This document shows positions 28,401 through 40,400 of a stretch of 64,000 nt of DNA, one piece after another. Made by a program: the position numbers and the translations under genes. The DNA comes from Temnopleurus reevesii (Eukaryota; Echinodermata; Echinoidea; Temnopleuroida; Temnopleuridae). The stretch is taken from the NCBI GenBank assembly GCA_036244855.1, contig BQKZ01000092.1, forward strand, positions 134,154 through 198,153, read 5' to 3'. Every line of letters begins with the position of its first letter. Position 1 is the stretch's first letter. Below the pieces are notes generated by a model, which saw nothing but the letters and a program-made list of their open reading frames with translations, was not told the origin of the DNA and searched no databases.

Positions 28401-31400
28401 TATAATGAATTATGTGCAGGACAAATAACTAGATTATCCCTAGTGCAAGTTTGATTCAGATATTGATTATTGATTCGATGATTGTAATGATGATGATAAT
28501 GATTATCTTGATAATATTGATGATGAGGATGATGGGAATGATGAATATGATGATGACAGTAATGATCATATGATAACTATATATAACTATACATTTCTTT
28601 CTAGGCTGAGAGATCTGACGTAGATGGGCAGTTCATAAATGAGATCCAGATCGAGTTGGAGGATCTGGAGAAGCACCTTGAGATTGTAATGATAATGATA
28701 ATGAAGATGATGATGATAATGATGGTGATGATGATGATGAGGAAGATAATGATAATATTGACAGTGAGAAATGTATAGGCTATTCATGTTTATTTCTGTT
28801 TTAGGCCGAGGGATCTGAGGTAGATGGGCAGTTCATAGATGAGATCCAGCTTGAGTTGAAGGATCTGGAGAAGCACCTTGAGATTGTAATGATAATGATA
28901 ATGAAGATGATGATGATAATGATGGTGATGATGATGATGATAGTGATGATGATGGTGATGATGATGATAATGATGATGATAATGATAATGTTGACAGTGA
29001 AAACTGTGTTGTCATACCTATTCCTTGTTTTTAGGCCGAGGGTTCTGAAGTAGATGGGCAGTTCATAGATGAGATCCAGATCGAGTTGGAGGATCTAGAG
29101 AAACACCCAGAGGAAGTCATCATTGAGGTCACCAAGAAGATGGAGGAGAAGCCTCAAAGACAGGAGGTGGTGATGCAGGTGGAGGNTAACATGTCCCTCT
29201 CATTTTGTGCAAAGTTCAGAGGTGCCAACCACTATGGAGTAGTTTTCTGATCAAAAACTAGATTGAAAATGGCAACATCTGATCCAAATTGTAACATGTC
29301 CCTCTCATTTTGTGCAAAGTTCAGAGGTGCCAACCACTATGGAGTAGTTTTCTGATCAAAAACTAGATTGAAAATGGCAACATCTGATCCAAATTGTAAC
29401 ATGTCCCTCTCATTTTGTGCAAAGTTCAGAGGTGCCAACCACTATGGAGTAGTTTTCTGATCAAAAACTAGATTGAAAATGGCAACATCTGATCCAAATT
29501 GTAACATGTCCCTCTCATTTTGTGCAAAGTTCAGAGGTGCCAACCACTATGGAGTAGTTTTCTGATCAAAAACTAGATTGAAAATGGCAACATCTGATCC
29601 AAATTGTAACATGTCCCTCTCATTTTGTGCAAAGTTCAGAGGTGCCAACCACTATGGAGTAGTTTTCTGATCAAAAACTGGAATAGAAATTAGCAAGATC
29701 TGATCCAAATGTTTCTCATGAAACAAAAATGAACTTGATCGTTCATTTGGGAAGTATGCACTGAAATTTTTATGAGAAGATATCACATCAATGTTCTTTA
29801 ATGGTTGGCTATCCTGTAATTGTTTTCTTAGAATCCAGGAATTTCAAATCTAAATCTTGTAATGCAATAATGAACTTACAATCTACAGGTTTTTATGCTG
29901 ATGATTTTTTTTAACTGAACTTATCGATAAATCAAATGATTTAAGCTTATGAATGTTGCAAATTCCACATTCTATTTTGCGGACCTTGAACCTGATGAAA
30001 AATCTGGTACGTATTCTAACCAATAAAGGAGAACCCAACTTAAACAGAGCATTCTTGGAAGAAGCTCTTCTTCAATCTTATTCAAGATTAAAATGAAATG
30101 AGCTTCTTCTTAACATGCTCTGTTTTATGAGTTCATATGTCGTCATGTTTGTTAATATTTCTCATTTATTTAGCAAAAGCCTGAGCAGAAACCTCCAGTC
30201 TTCACTCAGCCTCTGTCGAGCACTGAACTCAAGCCAGGAGAGAAGGCAGAGATCACTTGCAAGGTGGAGGGTACTCCAACTCCCGAGGTTCAGTGGTTTG
30301 TGGACGACAAGGCCATTGAACCAGACACTCACTATAAGACGGAACACAGACCAGACGGTGTCTGTGTACTGACCATACATGATGTGGAGAGTATGGATGA
30401 GGGGCAGTATGTGGTGAAGGCAGTCAATCCTGTAGGCGTTGCCTCAACCGAGTCGGAGCTGTTCGTCGAAGTGCCAGGTGAGGGTGTATCTTTAAATTTA
30501 AAGTAAAACTTGTCTTAATGCCTACCAGTCAGACAGACTGTCTGCTCATAGGAGTCACACATATTGCTTTCCTCATGAGAAAATTGTGCATTGTAAAATA
30601 AGTCCATTATAACGGTTGCCTTCCTTCAATGACTACCACTTGCCATTTCCCTTGGATGACCATTTATGGCAGGGTGGGCTTTCAAAACAAACACATAGCT
30701 ATAGGTTATATGAATGAAATCTGTAACAGTATCGTTTTGCTTAATTATTGAAAAAAAAATCAACTTATTAGCATTTTAAAGTTACCAGAATCTGGTTTCT
30801 AGTACGAAACATCATTAAGCAACTGTATTTGAAAAAATGAGGCAACATTACATAGTTTTGGATATATTATATCTTTTGAATAACCACTATTGTCATCAAC
30901 TTCAAATTTGAACAGGGACTATTATTGCTTTTTATTTATTGTATTTTTGTGGAACTATAAATATAAGCCTTGTAGTATTCATACTTCAAATCAACTTTGC
31001 TTTAGCTTGACAAGAAATATTGCTGCAGATAAATCATGTTTATATTCCCAAGACCTGTACAACTGTGGATTAAAGAGAACCAAAACGGGTTAATGTATAG
31101 ATCAGATGTCTTATATAAACCTTTTAAGTTCTCTGATTCACATGAGAGCTGTTTTTGTTTGGATTTGTAGGCAAAATGGCTCCCGTCAAGGTTGAAGCCA
31201 AGGCCACAATGGAGGTCGAGAAACCTCTGGAAACAGTTCCAAAGCAAGAAGCAGCCGTTGTCGAGGAACAGGTGGTGCCAATGGAAAAGAAACCTACCGA
31301 AGCTGCTCCCGATGTCATGCCTCAATTCCAAATGGAACCCACTCAGACAGAGATAACTGAAGTTTATGAAGCGCCTAAGTTTGTTGAGGACATGGTTGAT

Positions 31401-34400
31401 TTGGAAATCATCAAGGGACACCCAGCAAGGTTAGATGTCCAGGTCAGTGGCATCCCCATGCCAGTCCTTCACTGGTATCGCAACGGCAAGGAGATCAGAC
31501 CGGATGATAAGCATGTCAAGTTTGAGTTTGCCGAAGATGAGGGAATCGGTTCCCTGATCATTGATGAGGTGAAGGCTGATGACGATGCGGAGTATGCGTG
31601 CAAGGCATCGAACAAAGCTGGATCCGCCGTATCCAAAGCCGACCTCTTCCTTCAGGCTGCGCATAAGAAGCGACCAGAGAAACACCCACCGAAGTTCATC
31701 ATCGAGATGAAATCACTCACGGCAGTAGAGGGTGATAGCATCAATTTCTTCTGCAAGGTCATAGGACGACCCATGCCGGAAATCAAATGGTTCAAGAATG
31801 GCGTTGAGCTCAAACTCGGACCGAGGATCTCCATTGATTACGAAGAGCAGGGTATGTGCACCTTGCTCATCCGGAACACGACCATGGACGATGTCGCAAC
31901 ATACACCTGCAGAGCTACCAACGAGATCGGAGAAGCGACGACGACGGCAGAGCTGATCGTGGAAGGTAAATCCCTGATTCTTCTCTTACTTGTTCTTCTG
32001 CATGCACTACCATACTGCTTTGTGGCTTTGCCCATCGAAGACTAAAATCTCTCACCCTAATCACCCTGTGGACTCTAGTTAACATTCACTCTCTAACATA
32101 CCTGATTCTTCACTTCTCGTTGTTGGTATTGTACGGAGTAGCTGACCTTGAGAGACACAACCTGACCTCAAATGCCTTTCATCATGATAGAATTATCTAT
32201 TCACTTTCTATTCAATGATCTAAACCATATTTAGCATTTTGACATAGCAATAACAAAAGACAATCATATTCTTGAATCATTCATCTAACTTTTTACATTC
32301 CATTCTTGAAATGAATCTTATCAACCCAAATTAAGACATGACAATATCAATTTCTTAATTGTTTTTTGAATATTAGAAGACTTTTAAAAAAAACTGTATC
32401 TAAAGTAAAAAAAATGATGCAAGGCATTTTAGTAAAAGGATGATCTCCATATACATTGTGTAATGCATGTAATAATTGTTTTCTTTTTCGCTTTGTACAT
32501 CAAACTGTCAAGCCATGTTTTGCGCTTATCTTGTTCTTAATTTCCTGCTGACGCTTTATGAATCAAGGTTAAAAATTTCCAGCCCCTGTTTGCATACTTT
32601 GCTTTGCTTACATTTTTCTCTACGAATGTCATGGTTTAAGTGAACAGTTAATTTGAACAGTGAGGTTCTTTTCACCTAAATTAGCATTTTCTGGCTTAAA
32701 AATCCTTCAAATCAGTTCAAAATTGTAAGCTTTCATCATCAGCATTATGCCTTGCAGTGAGTCTCTTGTATGAAGATGAATGATTGTGAATTGTGATGTT
32801 GGAATTTTGTTATACTAATCTATTTCTAAATGAAACAGCAATATCATATGACTAATAAATGGTATATTTTTGTAGTTATGATTCTGATTTCTATTTGAAA
32901 ATGAAATTAGAATCCAAAAAGTCTAATCAATCTGATTTGATCATCTAATGAAAGTAATGAAAGGGCATTGGAATAAAATTTAAGTTATGGTAAAATAAAA
33001 ATGTATTCATGTATGTAGATGTATATACTCTTATGAAAGAATATAATGGGTATTATGAATATATCCAAACAGAAATTACAGAAAATTTACTATGATCTGT
33101 CAAAAATATTGGCATAATATATGTTTGAAGTATAAAATGGTCTCACAGTAATTTTGCTAGCTATTATTTATACTAACAAATTTGTTTAACAGTGTGCTAA
33201 CACCCTAAATTGGAAGGAAAGACATATTTGTTGAAAATCCCTGTTGTCATTATGACTTGTGATTGGCAAAATCATGTATAGTAACTGTGGTTCGGCATGG
33301 AACATATTATTGATGACTTTTGTAAAAAATGTATTAATGATCAGTGTAAATTTGGCTCATTAACAATGGTATAATGCAAATTAATTTGATCTAAAGCACA
33401 TCTAACGCAGTATGCAGATTGTTTATGTTTATTCTTAAGATTAAATCCATTACTAACTCTAAACAAGATGAGAAATAACATTGGATACGCAGGATAATGA
33501 TGAAACACGACCCACCAGCCTGCATTCTAACACCGCTTATTTTATTTGCACCATCCATATCAAGTTTGTATTTAGCACTCAAATTGTTTATAAAATTTTA
33601 ATATCTATATTATCTAAATCAAATCAACATACACATAGTGACAATCATTATTCTAGTACAATTTTAGGATATTTTGATTCAACTATGATTTTGTCTATCA
33701 GCTTTATTGTCAAATATTTTTAAATGATTGTGTTGAAATAATCCAAAATCATTTTCTTGTATTCAAGATTTTATTCTCCTCTCCATGTGTCAGATTTGCT
33801 TTGAAAATATTTGCTTTACTATTAAATTTGTTAGTACCAAATTTATTTTCAATTTCAACAAAATCGCAAATGTTATTAGTAGAAAGATGAACCCTGGCAC
33901 ACTAATGTGCAATTGATTATCTAGAAAATGTTCGAATGTGATTATTTGTTTTGCAATTTCATCTAAGCGGCATGTTTTTGTTTTTATTTTTTTGCTGGTT
34001 TTTAAAACTAATGATGATTTAGTATCTAGAGAAGTGTTGCGGAGCTTGTGTTTTTGTAGAAAAATGATTCAAGATCTTTTAGCATGTGTTTATTTTAGTT
34101 GTCCTACCTTTTAACATTCAAAGAATAGCTTGTGTTGTAGACATGCCCATGTTATTAGTTTATGATACTTGATAGCTGTAATGATGATTGTTTTTACCCC
34201 TTCCCCATATTTTTGTTTGCCTTCACCCCTCCTTAACACAGGCACGTTGCATCATCACATAGTGGAGCATAAGAACAGCGTTTACCGCATCTACCTTTAA
34301 CCAGTTGACGACTGAATTATGTAATTTTCATAAACTTTGTACAGGGACTACCCAGTTCCAGTAGTCATTGGTTTAAGAAAAATTTTGGAATGCTTAACAT

Positions 34401-37400
34401 CTCTGTTTTTTTTTAAATACACTTCTCCTTTCAAGATCTTTCTAAGGATATCTAAATAAAACTGTAATGTCGGAGCATAAGAATAGCATTTGCTGCATCT
34501 ATATCTAAGAAGAATGCCAGAATGCATGCCATCTATTGCTTTATGAGTACCAGTATACCTATTTCTAAAAATCATTCACAGGTGTATTGGCTAAATGAAG
34601 GGATGTATTGAAATATGGAGTTATATAATGTTAGTAATGAACATTTGCCAAAAATTCTTTCACATAGTATATGATTATGCAAAATCTTCATAGTTGTTTG
34701 ATAAAAACCAACTTAAGTCGTAAGATATACTTTGTATTCATGATGTTGAAACAACACATGTTGTATTTTGTTATGCAAAAAGGCTTTATTATATGAGAAA
34801 TATGATATTTTCAAATAAGTTTGTAGAACGTGAACAAGAATCTAGCAGTAATTCATGATACTATCAGTACTAGGTTTGTAGTTTTGTGCTAAATTGACAT
34901 TCCTTCCATAACTCTGCGATGTGCACGTACATTTCCTTCTGATGTCATGCTCTTTTTAGTAGTCACCCTCTTAGTTTGTGTAAAACCTTCCGTTCTTTGA
35001 TGTGTCATCAATTTCATCAGACAGACCATCTCTCTCTGATTTGACAAACCATCCCAAATACCATTTTGTGAAAAGCTTGAACCTCAGTTTTTGGTACATT
35101 GTTATTTTTCATTTAAGAATGAACAACAATGGTATGGTTAATAGAATAAAAATTGAATGTTGAATTATCGTATTGTAATGTTTTTTGTATTCTAATTTTC
35201 AAAGTTAACTTGCCTGTAAATGTTTAGTTTGTTTTAGTTTGCATGAAGAAATAGATTTCTGTCATTGAAGTTATATTTCAAATGCTGGATAAATGAGATA
35301 TATTTTTTTGATTTACTTTGGGAACTATACAAAAACTTTGTTCTTAAAGAGCATTTCTTGTTTACTCAATTTGGGAGCAACTTTTGAATTTGAAACATTA
35401 GTGGGAGTTCAGTTTACCTGTGATTTGGGATAATAGGTTATTATATTGCAATTGTTGTAGACTTGTAATATGTGATACATTTTTTTGTTAAGGTGACATA
35501 TGGTTTACCTTTCCCTTATCAAAAATATGCTCATTCGAATTATATTATGACATTACATCACAGCATTAAAACTATTATGGAAAAGAAGTATGGCATATCA
35601 TTTTGCCAAAGTCTGTATGTGAATGTTAAAGAATTAATGCTAGAATTTTATATATTGAGAAAAAGCCCATTTTAAAGGAATTTGTTGTAGTTCATTGAAC
35701 TGATTCCATGGTCATATAAAGGTTTTTATTATTTTTTTACAACAATATCTTTATGATGCATGTCTGAAATTAAGTAAAAATGAATATAGGATGCATCAAA
35801 TGGAATGTCACCATGTGTGTATTTTTGAAAGTCACTTTAGAGATTGAAAGTTTTAATTGTTTAGATATATATTTAGTGAAGAGAGATTAATGAAAATCAA
35901 TTCAACTCCGGTGCAGTATGATTGAGCATAACGAACAGCTCATTTCATTAACTCAGTCTGTATATTGATTTAATCTAAGTAAACAGATAAACACTCTGAG
36001 TTTTCATAGGAAAGTTTTAAAAATGTAGTATATGCTGCGTTTCATATATAAATATAGAAATATATTCTAGGGAACTGGTATATACAGAGATAGCATTATA
36101 TAAACATATTGGTATGTGTAAATCATGAAATATTGGTGTATTCTAAAAGAATTGTATAGTTGTACAGTACTCATGGAACTGTTGGTAAGGTGAATAAACT
36201 TTTGTCAGGTAAAATGTCAAAACAAAAGATATCTACTTCTGGTTATTTTATGAAGTGATTTTGATAGTGTGAACAAAATGGGAATGTTTACTGTGAGATA
36301 AGATTTCTTTAAATATTCATGACCTCATGTTGTGTAATCTATTCATTATTATGGAAAGGGTTTTAATTCATAATCCATGCTTATATACATCTAGGAATGT
36401 TCATTGGATACTAACCCATTAGTGAATTGTTTCATGTAGGTATGATTTTAAGAGAAACTGTTGCCAATGTTGAGATTTTGTCCAGTGTAGAGAAGACAAT
36501 TTAGTTGCGCTCTGTGTGATAATTGTTTTCAGTGTGGTGTTTCTCAGCTTTGTGTGAAAGACTCCCACTTGCTTGCTAATGCTTCACTAGTGGTTGTTTT
36601 GTTTTCCTTTCTTTGCTTTCCTTTCAATCTGAGCATACATGTATATGTTTGTGTCCCATAACTTGCTTCCATAACTTGTCATTGTGCATTAACTCAAGTT
36701 CATTCTCTCTTTGCCATGATTTTCACTGTCACATTTCTAAACTCAATTAATTACAGTTTCATGTTACAAGTGTATGAAGTTTTATGCAATCTTTTATTTC
36801 AAACCTTACCGGTTTTATAAGCAATCAGAGTGCAACATCATTTAATACCGTCAGATGTTTCTAGTTTTTAATTGTCATGAATTTATCAGCTTACTTCATC
36901 CAGAAATGAACATAACACATTAATGAATTCAACCAATTCAAATTGAAAATTGTCACACACATGCTTTGTTTGAAATCATCTTTTTTCAAAAGTGGTATAA
37001 AGTTATGAATCTGTAAGAGAGAACTTTTTGAAAATTTTAGAGTACAATCCTCTACAATAGCAGTGTTTCATCAACCGTCACTGTTTGCTATTTCAGATGA
37101 ATTAACGCCAATATCCTCCATACAAGTGACATTGCACAATTAGTCAACCATAGCATCACTGCGTTCTTGAAGAATAGGAAGTTGGCCACAATGTGCCCTC
37201 TGAAGTGAAGGACGGGAACTGCTGGCCCTCTGGGATCACAGTGATGCTACGGTGTATTGATTTTTTAAGTCACGTGGATGGACATTGTTGGAGCTAATTT
37301 GTCGCAAATAGCTAACCATAATTGTTGATGAAATGTGACAATAGAAAGTTAGAATTAAATTTTCAATCAGTTCAAGTACAAAGATTCGTAGCCCTCTATT

Positions 37401-40400
37401 TCTTTAATTACTGGATGAATAATACCTGGCATTCATGATGCCAATTATAATAATTGTGGACAAACAACCTGTACGTACATCAACTGTGATAATACATTGT
37501 ATTCATAACATATGGGTTGCTATTTGTTGTGTCCTCCAAAATGGTGGGTGTGAAATCACACCACAACAGTCTCTATAACAAGTAGAAAGCTTTCCATGCT
37601 TACCAAAATCTGCAATGTGAGAAAGAAGAAAAAAGTTTCTATCAGCTCTATGTGCTCTGAATTTAATGCAACTTTCTACAAAGTATTTTCAATGCTTTCT
37701 GTTTGATAAGATTTCATTCCTGCCATTTCTAAATGAATACAATTTTTCATTCAGGAGTGTGACGGGAATGAATCTACCAACATTATGAAGAAATGTATTT
37801 GATCGTCTTAATTTTTGCATACTGGAAATGATTGCTTAGAATGTCAAAAGCACATGGTATTTCTCAAATTCAGTAGTCAACTGGTTAACCTATTTTCAGT
37901 GGGTTATTAAAGAAAACATAGTAACGGGTTAATCATCAAAGAAATGCAGCAGTAATGTGATCATACATGAAAAGTTTCCTGCAGGCCGACACCCCCCACA
38001 ACTGAAACAGTACCATGTGAGAAAAGTCAATTATTTAGACTTGGTTTGTCACACGTGCATTCTGCAATGATCTCCATATGATGCCAAACCAGGATGCTAT
38101 AAGTAGTTTATTTTATCATTCTTTACCCATTTGATAACAGAATTCTTCAAATGATTATCAAACATTCTTCAAAGACTCCAATTTCCGGGATGTAATAGAT
38201 TAAGACTTAATTTCATTAAATGTCTATTAAATAATATTCTTATTCAACTAGCATCAACAAGCTTAATAGCTTCATCCCAAAGCCATTACTAAGCAAATGA
38301 AATCATTATGTGTAAAAGGCTTCATGTAATCAGCAGCACATTCATAACCCACTGTATTTCTCCCTCATCCTTTTTTACCCCTTACTACACCCAAACTACC
38401 CCCTCCCTTCTACCCATCCCTTACACCAAACAACAGTCCCCGCCCAAATTGTGGAGGGGCCAGAGAGCGTGTCGGTCAAGCGTGGCGATTCTGTCACCGT
38501 CGACATCCACATTGCCGGGTTCCCGCAGCCATCCGTCACCTGGTAAAAGAATTCAGTCATCGTAGAAACAACGGAACGAATAACCACGGAAACAACGCGG
38601 GAGACTACCCAACTGGTCATCTCCAAGGCTCAGATGGAAGAAGCTGGAAACTAAGCTGTAGTCGTTGAGAATGAGCTGGCCCGAGATGAACTCCAAATCA
38701 ACATTACTGTTATAGGTATACTGTCCATAACCCTAAAACTAAAGACCAGTATGCAAACACAGCTAGACAATCACTGTTATCAACTGATCCATGACACTCC
38801 TTCAAGACCAGTTTATGCTGAATATAAAAGCACTGTTTAAATCTTCCATTGGAATATTCACTGTTGCATTTTTTTAACTCTGAATAATGCACCTGTATGA
38901 AGTTGTCTGATTCGGGTGCTGTGGACCAGTTGGATGATTATAAAAATGTTGAGTGCCTAGCCTTCTATAGTTCTCGTTCATAGCAGTAAATATCAAATTA
39001 TGAGGTTGGTTTGAAGCACCAAGGCAAACATGTAGCTTCAATGTTTAACCAATGTCTAAAATAATGCCATGTCCAGAAGTAATCCACTAATTAAAAATAT
39101 GTTCAAGATCAAAAGAGAAATATTTTTAATGTAAATTGCAACATTTGCTTTGTGAACTTGTAGCCTGTAACATATTCAGTCAATGTAAAAATTCATACAC
39201 AGAATTACACTTGAAAGTAATACTGATTGAATCTCATTTTCAGGCTTCAGATTTCAAGCCCAATTTTTTTGGAGTAGCGCACTCATTATGTTCTGCTTGC
39301 CTCATTTTGTTTGTCCATTTCAAAATAAAAAATTGCATGAAACAGTTGAAAAATTAAATTTCAATTTTTTTCAATAATTGCTTTAAAATGTAATTGTTTC
39401 ATTCCGCAGCAATTTTTCAATGCAAAGTTGCTTTGGTTGATTGAATGTTTAAAATCTATGTTTCATATTGTGTCGTATTGCTTGTAAAAAAGAACCAGAA
39501 ATTTGCAGCAAGTGAAAGATCCTAATTTTGGCCAAGCTCAAAATTAGCTGAATTCAAAGTTTATGCTTGGCAAGCTTTCTTGTCTTTTTAATATCATGTA
39601 CAGGGTTTTCAAGGTAAAACATCTTTTAAGAATATGTAAATGTTTTTTATATCAGTTTTATGAATTATTTTCAGGTTTCATAATGAAGAGATCATAGAAT
39701 TAATGCACTTTTCCAATAGACTTGCCTTGGTAATACCATGGCTGCCAATGCAGAAGAATCTTCAAACTTGAATTACTTGCATAGGACTTTTCATATACTG
39801 TAAATACTTTCTCTCATGCATTTATCTCTTTACAATGGTAAGGGACAAGAACATTCACATGGAAAATTGGGAAGTTGTGGTTCCTTTTGAAATGTTTAGT
39901 CATGCATGTCTCTGGAAAAACTTGATAAATGTGATTTTAAACATTTTTCATCAATGAATTAATACTCTCATCCTCTCTGCTACAATCCCTTCCCACAATT
40001 CTCCCTGTCAGACATCCCTGACAAACCGCAGCGTCTGGAACCCACCCAGGTAACACCGACATCGACCACCATTACGTGGCAGACACCTGTGATGGAGGAA
40101 GAGGGTCAGGAGGTATCGTCCTACATTGTCGAGATGCTGGACGCCGCCTCCAAAACATGGCAGAGGATCGCGGAGACCCTCAAGGCTCCCATGTTCACCA
40201 TCGCCGACTTGACGCCAGGCGAGGAGTACGCTTTCAGGGTCAGTGCGTCCAACCAGTTTGGTGTCAGCGAACCGACAGAGAAGGTGGTTGTGCATCTACC
40301 AATAGAGAAGGGTAAGTAAAGTATTTGTTATATTTTACATCAAATGATAGTGGAATTTCCTGTATTATGCACTCTATAAGCGTAAATTATTATTACTATT

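Larger units (their letters stand above)
31966..38436 (+). other. Intron 26 (6.5 kb)
   Basis: Long AT-rich intron. It holds two possible short terminal exons (34242-34300 and 37097-37143), a pair of related 35-base segments (34263 and 34473) and a short inverted repeat at 37147-37253. Otherwise nothing is recognised. It ends in a long pyrimidine tract and CAACAG. Confidence 0.6.

Noticed and set aside
28886..29030. Met/Ile-rich frame continuing exon 23
   Set aside because: Translation of ATG/GAT microsatellite. The donor GTAATG at its start and the acceptor before exon 24 explain it better.
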